A stretch of DNA of 8,975 bases from an uncultured Collinsella sp. (GTDB lineage: Bacteria; Actinomycetota; Coriobacteriia; Coriobacteriales; Coriobacteriaceae): NCBI GenBank assembly GCA_900550185.1, contig URRN01000077.1, positions 1 to 8,975 on the forward strand, written 5' to 3'. This document shows, in pieces, positions 1-6,436 of the stretch. The notes beneath the pieces were generated by a model. It had not been told where the DNA came from and ran no database searches. It saw only the letters and a list, made by a program, of their open reading frames with translations. Both the position numbers and the translations under genes were made by a program. How positions within the stretch are numbered: the stretch's first letter is position 1; each line of letters begins with the position of its first letter.

Positions 1-81
1 CACTGGAACACGAGCCGGAGGCAGGTAAGATTGAAGGGCCTGACCCCGGAGGAGTTCCGGAATCAGGCCCTCGCGGCCTAG
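1..81 (+). CDS. IS3-family transposase, C-terminal end (partial)
   Basis: Frame 1 is open from the window edge and ends at TAG 79-81. It encodes 26 residues reading HWNTSRRQVRLKG followed by LTPEEFRNQALAA. The pattern 'N-x-x-R-x-x-x-x-L-K-G-L-T-P-x-E-F/Y-R' just before the stop is the usual C-terminus of the IS3 (IS150-type) DDE integrase OrfB, downstream of the catalytic core. The catalytic residues lie outside the window, so activity cannot be judged. The call is supported by the terminal inverted-repeat-like sequence that follows within 40 bp. The family is recognised from memory of the motif, not from a search. Confidence 0.72.
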   Translation, partial: HWNTSRRQVRLKGLTPEEFRNQALAA

Positions 82-119
82 TCGCTATTTAGGGCGTCCA
101 AGATTTGGGACGCAGTTCA
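1..119 (+). mobile_element. Right end of an IS3-family insertion sequence
   Basis: After the transposase stop, the sequence at about 91-119 ends in ...CAGTTCA. Read inward from 119 on the minus strand it begins TGAACTGCGTCCCAAATCTT, the TG start and AACTG...CCAAA pattern common at IS3-family ends. Within it, GCGTCC (94-99) and GGACGC (108-113) form a small hairpin. The outer boundary is placed at 119 because IS3 elements end in 5'-TG...CA-3'. The left end and any 3-4 bp target duplication lie outside the window. The element stops only 63 bp before the ATG of the channel gene, so it may have replaced that gene's upstream region. Confidence 0.6.
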
Positions 120-182
120 ATTTGATCGGACGGGCTTCTTGATGGGTATCATGGTTGGACGATCATTAGGAGGTTTCCCTAC

Positions 183-950
183 ATGGAATTGTTTGAGCCG
201 ATTCTTCATTTCTTTGCACAACGATGGGTCCACAACATCATCTGGGCAGGTATCTTGGCCATCGGCACCGCCGTTGCCGCCAAGGTCGCGTCCAAGACCC
301 TGCGCCACCTGCTTAACCGCGACGATAACCCACTCCCTTCATCCAGCATCTTCATCAACATCGCGCGCGCCGTCATATGGACGATCGGCGGCAGCTTTAT
401 CCTCGACAACTGCTTTGGCATTAACGCAAACGCCCTCGTCGCCGCTCTTGGCGTCGGCGGCATCGCCATCTCGCTCGGCTTTCAGGACACGCTGTCAAAT
501 CTTATCGGTGGCATGCAGGTGACCTTTATGGGCATCATCAAACCCGGCGACAATATCGAGGTCGGCGGCGTGTCCGGCGTGGTCCAAGATATCACCTGGC
601 GCCATACGACCATCGAGGACGCCTGCGGGCAGACCATCATCGTCCCCAACTCAAATATCTCCAAGAACACGCTCGTGCACCTCATGCCCTTTGGGCGCGT
701 TGCCGTGCCCGTTGCCGTAAAGGACACGTCCAAGTGGGCCTCGTTGGACGCGCTGGCAGATGAGCTTACCGACGCCACCAAGGCCGCGGTGCTTCCCATC
801 TCTGGCTTTGACAAGGAGCCATACGTGCTCTTTAGCGAGATCGGCGACTTTGGCGTCAAGGGCAAAATCATCTTTATCGTCAGCGACGACAGCACCACTT
901 TCACGGCAGCCGACGCTTGCATCCGCGCCATCGCCCCCATCATCGCCTAA
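183..950 (+). CDS. MscS-family small-conductance mechanosensitive ion channel
   Basis: 255 residues, close to but shorter than E. coli MscS (286). MscS channels are inner-membrane heptamers that open under membrane tension and release solutes during osmotic downshock. Visible features: hydrophobic helices at about 17-36 and 57-75; then the pore-lining TM3 region at 81-112, with the alternating Ala/Gly packing pattern (VAALGVGGIAISLGF) and the LSNLIGG continuation; the beta-domain motif PGDNIEV at 121-127; and the conserved IVPNSNIS at 153-160. The C-terminal alpha/beta domain runs to 255. The start is supported by AGGAGGT at 168-174, 8 bp before ATG. No convincing promoter was seen between the IS end (119) and the gene, so it may be read from the IS or from a weak local promoter. 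A hairpin begins at the stop codon. Confidence 0.93.
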   Translation: MELFEPILHFFAQRWVHNIIWAGILAIGTAVAAKVASKTLRHLLNRDDNPLPSSSIFINIARAVIWTIGGSFILDNCFGINANALVAALGVGGIAISLGFQDTLSNLIGGMQVTFMGIIKPGDNIEVGGVSGVVQDITWRHTTIEDACGQTIIVPNSNISKNTLVHLMPFGRVAVPVAVKDTSKWASLDALADELTDATKAAVLPISGFDKEPYVLFSEIGDFGVKGKIIFIVSDDSTTFTAADACIRAIAPIIA

Positions 951-988
951 AACCACCGCAAAGGGGACAAGCACCATTGTGGTGGTTT
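950..988 (+). terminator. Hairpin at the stop of the MscS gene (repeat-family copy 1)
   Basis: Positions 950-961 pair with 977-988 (12 bp including one G-U), loop 962-976. The stem starts at the last base of the TAA stop. Only a short T run (986-988) follows, so termination would be weak. Stem and loop closely match the hairpin at 3667-3703: both loops carry AAAGGG-n-ACA-r-GCACC. This suggests one palindromic repeat family serving as gene ends. Confidence 0.55.
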
Positions 989-1044
989 CGCATCGTGGTA
1001 CCATGGTTCATATCGTTGTTTAAACGACTAAGGGAGTAGACACC

Positions 1045-2961
1045 ATGGAAGAGGCCTATCGTCAAGCACGCAAGCGCGGCGAGCAGGGACGCCGTCGCGC
1101 CATCAGCCAAAGCGAGCACCCGTACCTTACGGACCTCGATAGCCTCGTTGCCCAGCTCCCCTTAGGTCAGCGAGAGAGCGTCGGCCTAAGGGACATTCCG
1201 CTCGAAATGGTCGTCGGCACGGTTACCAAGGGCCGTCAGTCTGCCTTTTCGTGCAACTTTATGCCCCTGTTGCCATTTAGCACCGAGTTCGCCCGCAAGT
1301 GGTCCAACCTCTACGACATCCAGGTGACCGAGGGCTATCGCGACCCCATCATCGTCACCGAGTTCATGCATCGGTTCTACGTCCAGGAGGGCAACAAGCG
1401 CGTCAGCGTCCTCAAATTCCTGGACGCCCCGACGGTTTCGGCCAAGGTCACCCGCCTCTACCCCGGCACATGGGATTCCGTCGAAAGTCGCCTGTACGGC
1501 GAGTTCTGCGCGTTTTGGCGCGTCTGCCCCCTATACGAGATCGAGTTCTCGCGCGAGGGAAGCTATGAGACGCTCGCCAAGATGCTCGGCCAGGACCTTG
1601 TCGAAAAGTGGCCACAGAAAAAGGTCGACTACCTGCGCCATACCTTCCTACTCTTTAAACGCGCCTACCTGCGCGCCGGCGGCGACCATCTGGACATTAC
1701 GCCCGCCGACGCCATGCTCGTCTACCTCAACGTGTACAACCAAGACCGTCTACTGGATACGCCGACGGACATCGTCGTAAACCGCCTGTGCAAGATTTGG
1801 CGCGAGCTGGTCATTGCCGGCAAAAATGACGAGGACAAGGTCGATCTTGTCGAAGCGCCGAGCGTCGATGAGGAAGAGGCGCCCGCCAAGCCCACCTCCG
1901 GCGTGCTCAACTTCTTTATGGGCAAGACCGTCTACTCGGCGGCCAACCCCCTACGCATCGCCTTTATCCATGAGTTCCCCTGTTCGACGTCGAGCTGGGA
2001 CAGCCTGCACGATCAAGGGCGCCAGTATCTCGATGAGCACTTTGGCGGTATCGTGCGCACCGAGGCGTTTGAGGACTGCCACGATCCGGACGTGTTCTAC
2101 GCCGCCGTGGAAACGGCTGTCAAACATGGAGACAACGTCATCTTCTCGACCTCGCATCGCCTGATGGAATACACGCTCAGGGCTGCCGTTGAGTATCCCC
2201 AGGTGCGATTCCTCAACTGCTCTATCGGCCTTCCCCACCAAAGCGTCCGTTCGTACTTTGGCAAGATGTACGAGGCCAAATTTCTCTTGGGCGCCCTTGC
2301 CGCCAGCATGGCGGACAACCACCGCATCGGTTACCACGCGTCGGTCTTCGCCTCGGGCGCGCTCAGCGAGATCAACGCCTTTGCGATTGGCGCCTCGCTG
2401 CTCGACCCCCGCGCGCAAATTATCCTGACCTGGGGCGATGTGCCCGCTGGAGGCCTTGCCGAGGCCATGTGCCGCGAAGGTGTGAGCGTCATGACCGGTG
2501 CCGACATGTCAAAGTCGCTCGAAGACCCCACGGCCTACGGACTCCACCGCCTGGTCGATGGCAAGGTCACCGGCATCGCCATGCCGGTATGGAACTGGGG
2601 CCGATACTACGAGCTTATCGTGCGAAGTCTGCTGCACGGCACCTGGGATGAGACCAATGACGACAGCCAGGTTCGTGCCGTCAACTACTGGTATGGTATG
2701 AGCTCGGGCGTCATCGACATTCGCTACGCTCCGGGCCTGCCCTATCAGACGCGTAAGCTTGTTCAGCTCCTCCGCAATGGCATCGTCGAGGGCTCCATCA
2801 ATCCATTTGGCGGCGAGCTCCATAGCCAAGACGGCGTGGTGCAGATCGAGGGCTTTCCCCCGCTGCCGAGCACGCAAATCGTCGAGATGGACTGGCTGGC
2901 CGACAACGTGGTGGGCACCATTCCGCAACTCGACGATGAGCCGAAGGTCCGCGCCCTATGA
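1045..2961 (+). CDS. Cytoplasmic ParB-like / BMP-family (PnrA-like) fusion protein
   Basis: 638 residues. The N-terminal third (about 50-140) contains PIIVTEFMHRFYVQEGNKRV (101-120), continuing SVLKFL. The EGNKRVSVLKFL core resembles the 'GN(K/H)R' motif of ParB/sulfiredoxin-fold domains. An acidic Pro-rich linker (about 260-287) leads to a region from 303 to about 600 resembling the BMP family, which includes PnrA-type nucleoside-binding proteins: RIAFIHE at 304-310, the MYEAKFLLGALAA block at 408-420, IGYHASV at 428-434, NAFAIGA at 444-450 and TWGDVPAGG at 462-470. Unlike normal BMP lipoproteins it has no signal peptide or lipobox and starts with a charged, Arg-rich segment, so a cytosolic sensor or regulatory role is more likely than transport. 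The start is set by AAGGGAG at 1030-1036. Its stop overlaps the next start (ATGA). The precise function is not known to me. Confidence 0.8.
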   Translation: MEEAYRQARKRGEQGRRRAISQSEHPYLTDLDSLVAQLPLGQRESVGLRDIPLEMVVGTVTKGRQSAFSCNFMPLLPFSTEFARKWSNLYDIQVTEGYRDPIIVTEFMHRFYVQEGNKRVSVLKFLDAPTVSAKVTRLYPGTWDSVESRLYGEFCAFWRVCPLYEIEFSREGSYETLAKMLGQDLVEKWPQKKVDYLRHTFLLFKRAYLRAGGDHLDITPADAMLVYLNVYNQDRLLDTPTDIVVNRLCKIWRELVIAGKNDEDKVDLVEAPSVDEEEAPAKPTSGVLNFFMGKTVYSAANPLRIAFIHEFPCSTSSWDSLHDQGRQYLDEHFGGIVRTEAFEDCHDPDVFYAAVETAVKHGDNVIFSTSHRLMEYTLRAAVEYPQVRFLNCSIGLPHQSVRSYFGKMYEAKFLLGALAASMADNHRIGYHASVFASGALSEINAFAIGASLLDPRAQIILTWGDVPAGGLAEAMCREGVSVMTGADMSKSLEDPTAYGLHRLVDGKVTGIAMPVWNWGRYYELIVRSLLHGTWDETNDDSQVRAVNYWYGMSSGVIDIRYAPGLPYQTRKLVQLLRNGIVEGSINPFGGELHSQDGVVQIEGFPPLPSTQIVEMDWLADNVVGTIPQLDDEPKVRAL

Positions 2962-3668
2962 AAATCCTTGCCATAGCCGATACCGAAGAACGATGCCTAT
3001 GGGAGTGCTTTCGCAAGGAGCGCTTTGAGGGTATCGATTTGATTTTATCCGCAGGAGATCTGGACCCGGATTATCTTGAGTTTTTGGTCACGGTCATCAA
3101 CAAACCGCTCATCTACGTGCGCGGCAACCACGATGACCGCTATGCGCGTCATGCACCGGGCGGCTGCATTTGTGTCGAAGACACCGTGTACGTGTATCGC
3201 GGCGTCCGCATTGCGGGGCTTGGCGGCTCCATGCGCTACCGAGACGGTGCCAACATGTATACCGAGCGCGAGATGGCCAAGCGTGTGCGCAAGCTGTCCC
3301 GCAAAGTGAGGATGGTCGGCGGCTGCGACATTCTGCTGACCCATGCACCCGCCGCCGGCGTGGGCGATCTGGATGATCTGCCGCATCGAGGATTCGAATG
3401 CTTTAACACAGCACTCGAATCCTGGAATCCCGACTACATGGTGCACGGGCATGTGCACCAATGCTATGGTCGCGACTTTCAACGCGAACGTCATCACGCA
3501 TGCGGGGCAACGATCGTCAACGCCTGTGGCTATACGCAGTTTGAGCTGGACGAAGCGAGCTACCCCATCCGTGGCTGGCAGGCAGCCTGGATCAATTCGC
3601 AAACCATGCGCCGCGAGCTCAAGCGCCACGAGGCAATCGAGTCCTCTACCGCCAGAACACCCTGGTAA
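2958..3668 (+). CDS. Calcineurin-like metallophosphoesterase family protein
   Basis: 236 residues, soluble, no signal peptide. The binuclear-metal phosphoesterase motifs appear in order: D8 (ADTE), G33-D34 (AGDLD), G56-N57-H58-D59 (GNHDD), H129 (LLTHAP) and H163-G164-H165 (HGHVH). These metal ligands fit the small YfcE/MJ0936-like branch that hydrolyses phosphodiesters or phosphomonoesters. The first motif is normally D-x-H; here it is D-T-E, so one metal ligand is altered. The ATG lies inside the end of the upstream gene (ATGA overlap at 2958-2961) with no strong Shine-Dalgarno of its own, suggesting translational coupling and a shared pathway with the ParB/BMP-like protein. The natural substrate is unknown. 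A strong hairpin starts at the stop codon. Confidence 0.87.
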   Translation: MKILAIADTEERCLWECFRKERFEGIDLILSAGDLDPDYLEFLVTVINKPLIYVRGNHDDRYARHAPGGCICVEDTVYVYRGVRIAGLGGSMRYRDGANMYTEREMAKRVRKLSRKVRMVGGCDILLTHAPAAGVGDLDDLPHRGFECFNTALESWNPDYMVHGHVHQCYGRDFQRERHHACGATIVNACGYTQFELDEASYPIRGWQAAWINSQTMRRELKRHEAIESSTARTPW

Positions 3669-3703
3669 CCGCCACAAAGGGAACAGGCACCTTTGTGGCG
3701 GTT
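3667..3703 (+). terminator. Rho-independent terminator of the BMP-like/phosphoesterase operon (repeat-family copy 2)
   Basis: Perfect stem 3667-3680 with 3690-3703 (14 bp), 9-base loop, followed by TTTT (3702-3705, partly in the stem). It overlaps the TAA stop at 3666-3668. The stem core GCCACAAAGG and the loop GAACAGGCA match the hairpin at 950-988. Confidence 0.75.
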
Positions 3704-3718
3704 TTGGCCCGAGATAGC

Positions 3719-3757
3719 AAGAAACCCGGTCCTGCACGAGGCAGAACCGGGTTTCTT
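3719..3757 (-). terminator. Bidirectional terminator between the phosphoesterase gene and rplA
   Basis: 3719-3730 pairs with 3746-3757 (12 bp). After one mismatch, 3732-3735 pairs with 3741-3744, loop 3736-3740. The stem edges are A/T-rich on both sides (AAGAAA / TTTCTT), so it can work in both directions. On the minus strand it lies 36 bp after the rplA stop and ends the rplK-rplA transcript. Confidence 0.85.
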
Positions 3758-3793
3758 TAGCAATGCTTGCTTTGCTCAGGCAGTAACTAAAAG

Positions 3794-4501
3794 TTACTCA
3801 GCCAGGAAGTCACGCTGGACAGCGGGATCGACCTTGACGCCAGGGCCCATGGTGGAAGACACGGAGATGGACTTGACGTACTTGCCCTTAGCAGAAGAGG
3901 GCTTGACGCGCAGGATCTCGGTGTACAGGGCGGCGTAGTTCTCGACGAGCTGCTGCTCAGAGAAGGACTTCTTGCCCAGGGGCACGTGGCAGATGCCGTA
4001 ACGGTCGGCACGATACTCAACGCGGCCAGCCTTGAGCTCGGAGACCATCTTGGCGACGTCCATGGTCACGGTGCCGAGCTTGGGGTTCGGCATGAGGCCA
4101 CGGGGACCAAGGATCTTACCGATGCGGCCAACCTTGGCCATCATGTTCGGCGTAGCGATAGCAGCGTCGAAGTTGATCTCGCCCTTCTGGATCTGGGCGA
4201 CGAGCTCGTCGGAACCGATGATGTCGGCGCCGGCAGCCTCGGCCTCGCGGGCCTTCTCGCCCTCGGCGAAGACGGCAACACGAACGGTCTTGCCGGTGCC
4301 GTGGGGCAGGGAGATGGAACCACGGATGTTCTGGTCAGCCTTACGAGTATCGATGCCCAGACGGAAGTGGGCCTCGACGGTCTCGTCGAACTTGGCGGTG
4401 TCGAGCTCCTTGATGAGCTTGGCAGCCTGAAGGGGGGTGTAGAGCGCGGCGCGGTCGATCTTCTCGGCAGCGGCGTTATAGCTCTTACCATGCTTAGCCA
4501 T
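3794..4501 (-). CDS. rplA: 50S ribosomal protein L1
   Basis: 235 residues, normal for bacterial L1. L1 binds 23S rRNA at the mobile stalk near the E site and in many bacteria represses its own operon by binding a look-alike site in the mRNA. The family signature GKILGPRGLMPNPKLGTVT is at 128-146, with the typical N-terminal part AAEKIDRAALYTPLQAAKLI at 11-30. Two ATGs are possible, at 4507 and 4501. The second is chosen because AGGAGG (minus strand, 4510-4515) sits 8 bp before it but only 2 bp before the first. It is the last gene of its block: rplJ and rplL do not follow, and a terminator does. Confidence 0.98.
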   Translation of the reverse strand: MAKHGKSYNAAAEKIDRAALYTPLQAAKLIKELDTAKFDETVEAHFRLGIDTRKADQNIRGSISLPHGTGKTVRVAVFAEGEKAREAEAAGADIIGSDELVAQIQKGEINFDAAIATPNMMAKVGRIGKILGPRGLMPNPKLGTVTMDVAKMVSELKAGRVEYRADRYGICHVPLGKKSFSEQQLVENYAALYTEILRVKPSSAKGKYVKSISVSSTMGPGVKVDPAVQRDFLAE

Positions 4502-4509
4502 GTGCATTA

Positions 4510-4542
4510 CCTCCTGTGGTTAAACGGGCGTGAGCCCTCCCA
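4510..4542 (-). promoter_or_regulatory. Candidate L1 autoregulatory mRNA hairpin next to the rplA Shine-Dalgarno
   Basis: In the minus-strand transcript GUGG (4542-4539) pairs with CCAC (4519-4516), and inside it GGGC (4537-4534) pairs with GCCC (4529-4526) around a UCAC loop. The two helices are separated by an asymmetric internal loop, 1-2 nt on the 5' side and 6 nt (GUUUAA) on the 3' side. The 3' strand of the outer helix abuts the rplA AGGAGG. Two short helices around a lopsided loop is the known layout of L1-binding mRNA sites, but the loop bases are not the textbook ones. Function is inferred. Confidence 0.4.
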
Positions 4543-4574
4543 CATCGTATCGTGTGCCCTATTGCACACATATA

Positions 4575-4600
4575 ACGGGCGCCCCGGTCGGAGCACCCGT
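4575..4600 (-). other. RNA hairpin just after the rplK stop
   Basis: 4575-4585 pairs with 4590-4600 (11 bp, GACC loop on the minus strand). Two of the pairs are G-U when read as minus-strand RNA but C-A mismatches on the plus strand, which points to a structure kept in the rplK-rplA transcript. There is no U tract, so it is more likely an mRNA-processing or stability element, or part of the L1 control region, than a terminator. A smaller hairpin GTGTGC/GCACAC (4552-4557/4564-4569) lies next to it. Confidence 0.5.
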
Positions 4601-4618
4601 CATTACCTAAAGAAATCG

Positions 4619-5047
4619 CTACTCAGCGATGGTGACGCCCATGGAGCGGGCGGTACCGGCGATGATCTTCTTGGCGGCGTCAATGTCGTTGGCATTGAGG
4701 TCCGGCATCTTGATCTCGGCGATCTTGGTGAGCTGCTCCTGGGAGAGCTGACCGACCTTGTCGGCCTGGGGCTTAGCGGAACCAGACTTGAGGTTCAGCT
4801 CCTTCTTAATGAGGTGAGCCGCCGGCGGGGTCTTGGTGATGAAGGAGAAGGACTTATCCTCGTAGACAGAGATCTCAACGGGGATGATGTCGCCCTTCTT
4901 GTCCTGCGTCTCGGCGTTAAAGGCCTGGCAGAACTGCATGATGTTCACGCCAGCAGCGCCCAGGGCGGGGCCGACGGGAGGAGCGGGGTTAGCTGCACCA
5001 GCAGGAATCTGGAGCTTAATGACGTTGGCAACCTTCTTCTCAGCCAT
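4619..5047 (-). CDS. rplK: 50S ribosomal protein L11
   Basis: 142 residues. L11 binds the GTPase-associated region of 23S rRNA and takes part in elongation-factor and RelA stimulation. Recognised by the N-terminal Pro-rich block NPAPPVGPALGAAGVN (20-35), which includes the thiostrepton-region prolines, and by the C-terminal signature IIAGTARSMGV (128-138). An upstream in-frame ATG exists at 5053, but the Shine-Dalgarno AAAGGA (minus strand, 5054-5059) directly abuts it. The ATG at 5047 has a normal 6-base spacing and gives the canonical MAEKKVANVIK start. It is co-transcribed with rplA across a 117-bp structured gap. The 120-bp gap to nusG shows no clear promoter; the minus strand has three GTGCTT copies there. 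Confidence 0.98.
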   Translation of the reverse strand: MAEKKVANVIKLQIPAGAANPAPPVGPALGAAGVNIMQFCQAFNAETQDKKGDIIPVEISVYEDKSFSFITKTPPAAHLIKKELNLKSGSAKPQADKVGQLSQEQLTKIAEIKMPDLNANDIDAAKKIIAGTARSMGVTIAE

Positions 5048-5167
5048 GGTCATTCCTTTCGAATCACGAGTGTGAAGTACTTGCTATATCGTAAGCACGC
5101 ACGTGTTAGAAGCACTCCTGAGATGAGCAGTCACAGAAGAAGCACGCTCGCGCGAACGGACGAAAAC

Positions 5168-5704
5168 TTAAGCGATGACAGCGACCTGGTTAAAGTCGAG
5201 CTCGACCGGCGTCTCGCGGCCAAAGATCATCAGCGTGACCTTGAGCTTGCCAGCCTCGGTGTTAACCTCGGAGACCTTGCCATCAAAATCGGTAAGCGGG
5301 CCATCGGTGACGCGGACGGACGTGCCGACCTGAATATCGACCGAGGTGCGCTTGGGCGAATCGCCCTTACCGGGACGACGAGTCATCTTGTTGTACTCGT
5401 CGCGGGAAAGCGGAGCGGGCTTGCCGTTGCCGCCCAGGAAACCGGTGACGCCAGGCGTGTTACGAACGCACGTCCAAGCATCGTCATCCATCTCCATGCG
5501 GACCAGGACATAACCCGGGAAAATCTTGGAATCCTTGGTCTCACGCTTGCCACCCTCTTTAATCTCGGTGACGCGCTCCATAGGAATCTCGATATCAAAG
5601 ATACGGTCCTGCATGCCCATAGTCTCGATGCGATGCTCGAGATCGGACTTAACGCGGTTCTCGTATCCAGAGTAAGTGTGAACGACGTACCAACGCTTAG
5701 ACAT
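5168..5704 (-). CDS. nusG: Transcription termination/antitermination factor NusG
   Basis: 178 residues, slightly shorter than E. coli NusG (181). NusG binds RNA polymerase, affects elongation and Rho termination, and links transcription to the ribosome. The NGN domain begins KRWYVVHTYSGYENRVKSDL (3-22), with KIFPGYVLVRM (60-70) and NTPGVTGFLG (82-91). The KOW domain is at about 126-155 (VGTSVRVTDGPLTDFDGKV). The Shine-Dalgarno GAGGGG (minus strand, 5712-5717) lies inside the end of secE. Only 3 bases separate the secE stop from this ATG, so the two genes are tightly coupled, as in most bacteria. Confidence 0.98.
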   Translation of the reverse strand: MSKRWYVVHTYSGYENRVKSDLEHRIETMGMQDRIFDIEIPMERVTEIKEGGKRETKDSKIFPGYVLVRMEMDDDAWTCVRNTPGVTGFLGGNGKPAPLSRDEYNKMTRRPGKGDSPKRTSVDIQVGTSVRVTDGPLTDFDGKVSEVNTEAGKLKVTLMIFGRETPVELDFNQVAVIA

Positions 5705-5707
5705 GGT

Positions 5708-6046
5708 TTAGCCCCTCAATCCGGAGAACAGAGCAAGAGCCTCGCCAAAGCCAGCATCGAGCAGAGCGATGACGACGCCGACGACGACCAGAGAAGCGCA
5801 AACGACGACCGAGTAGTTCACGAGCTCCTTCTTGTCAGGCCACGTGACACGCTTCATCTCAGACTTGACCGAAGCGAAATACTTCTTGGTGCGGGCGAAG
5901 AAACCAGGCTTCTCGTTCTTCTTAGACTTCGCAGCCTTCTCGCTCTTCTTGGCAACGGCCTTCTTGGCCTCAACCTTGGAGTTGGCGGCAGCGTTGTTGG
6001 CAGGCGCCTGCTGCTGTGCCTTCTTCTTGTTCTTCTTGTTGGCCAT
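5708..6046 (-). CDS. secE: Preprotein translocase subunit SecE
   Basis: 112 residues with one C-terminal membrane helix (about 79-97), the single-span form found in Gram-positive bacteria. SecE clamps SecY in the SecYEG channel. The conserved amphipathic segment is present: VKSEMKRVTWPDKKELVN (60-77). The first 47 residues are a low-complexity Lys/Ala/Asn-rich extension (MANKKNKKKAQQQA...), longer than the minimal Gram-positive SecE and seen in many actinobacteria. The Shine-Dalgarno GGAGGT (minus strand, 6054-6059) is 7 bases from ATG. A GCGC-AAT-GCGC mini-hairpin (6060-6070) lies just upstream. The gene sits between tRNA-Trp and nusG. Confidence 0.97.
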   Translation of the reverse strand: MANKKNKKKAQQQAPANNAAANSKVEAKKAVAKKSEKAAKSKKNEKPGFFARTKKYFASVKSEMKRVTWPDKKELVNYSVVVCASLVVVGVVIALLDAGFGEALALFSGLRG

Positions 6047-6085
6047 TTGGGTTACCTCCGCGCAATGCGCTTATACATGAGTAAA

Positions 6086-6113
6086 CCGTAAGCCCCCAAT
6101 TGGGAGCTTACGG
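6086..6113 (-). terminator. Hairpin between tRNA-Trp and secE (partial terminator or processing site)
   Basis: 6086-6097 pairs with 6102-6113 (12 bp, one pair being G-U only in the minus-strand RNA) around an AATT loop. A weak U tract (GGUUUAC) follows on the minus strand. It could end the rpmG-tRNA-Trp transcript partially or mark the processing point before secE. A weak promoter (TTGGGG, 18 bp, TATAAG) could overlap it for secE. Confidence 0.5.
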
Positions 6114-6122
6114 AATAATGAC

Positions 6123-6198
6123 TGGCACGCCAGGAAGGACTCGAACCCTCAACACTCGGTTTTGGAGACCGATGCTCTACCAATTGAACTACTGGCGT
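6123..6198 (-). tRNA. tRNA-Trp (CCA anticodon)
   Basis: Full 76-nt cloverleaf on the minus strand. Acceptor ACGCCAG/CTGGCGT, anticodon stem-loop TCGGT-CTCCAAA-ACCGA with anticodon CCA, T-arm GAGGG-TTCGAGT-CCTTC, discriminator G, encoded CCA at 6123-6125. tRNA-Trp next to secE-nusG is a familiar arrangement in actinobacteria. Confidence 0.96.
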
Positions 6199-6211
6199 AT
6201 GTGACTAGAGA

Positions 6212-6361
6212 CTAGCGAGTCTCTTTGTGCAGCGTGTGGTGACGGCACCAGGGGCAATACTTCTTGATCTCCATACGATCAGGCATGGTCGACTTGTTCT
6301 TGGTGGTCGTATAGTTGCGGCGCTTGCACTCAGTGCACGCAAGAGTAACTAGAGTACGCAT
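6212..6361 (-). CDS. rpmG: 50S ribosomal protein L33 (zinc-ribbon form)
   Basis: 49 residues, the standard length, starting MRTLVTLACTECKRRNY and ending HTLHKETR. L33 lies near the E site of the large subunit. The four cysteines C9-x-x-C12 and C36-x-x-C39 are intact, so this is the zinc-binding C+ form, not the zinc-free paralogue that some genomes carry under Zur control. A Shine-Dalgarno GAAAGGT (minus strand, 6371-6377) is 9-10 bases from ATG. The 5' leader contains the perfect palindrome CCCGTACGGG (6386-6395). It has its own promoter and lies 13 bp before tRNA-Trp, so the two are probably co-transcribed. Confidence 0.97.
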   Translation of the reverse strand: MRTLVTLACTECKRRNYTTTKNKSTMPDRMEIKKYCPWCRHHTLHKETR

Positions 6362-6406
6362 GTATCCTGAACCTTTCATTTCCGCCCCGTACGGGCACGA
6401 GTTGTT

Positions 6407-6436
6407 ACTTTATCAGCTCCACGTAAGTGCTGTCAA
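6407..6436 (-). promoter_or_regulatory. Sigma70-type promoter of rpmG (-tRNA-Trp-secE-nusG)
   Basis: On the minus strand a perfect TTGACA (6431-6436), an 18-bp spacer and TAAAGT (6407-6412). Start expected near 6400, about 40 nt before the rpmG ATG. The -35 box lies in an 18-base sequence (6429-6446) that recurs with one change at the tRNA-tuf promoter. Confidence 0.75.

Noticed and set aside
36..70. Hairpin GGGCCTGA/TCAGGCCC as a terminator
   Set aside because: It lies inside the transposase coding sequence and lacks a T run on either strand.
122..152. Promoter for the channel gene (TTGATC ... TATCAT)
   Set aside because: Spacing is 19 bp and both boxes are imperfect; not better than chance in this region.
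5093..5145. Three AAGCAC copies upstream of rplK as regulator sites
   Set aside because: Six bases, uneven spacing (17 and 30 bp), and no associated promoter; too weak to call.
3986..6091. Plus-strand open frame of 701 codons opposite rplA, rplK, nusG and secE
   Set aside because: It is antisense to four well-recognised genes and crosses their gaps; its Leu/Gly/Asp/Val-rich composition mirrors strong codon bias, and no domain is recognisable.
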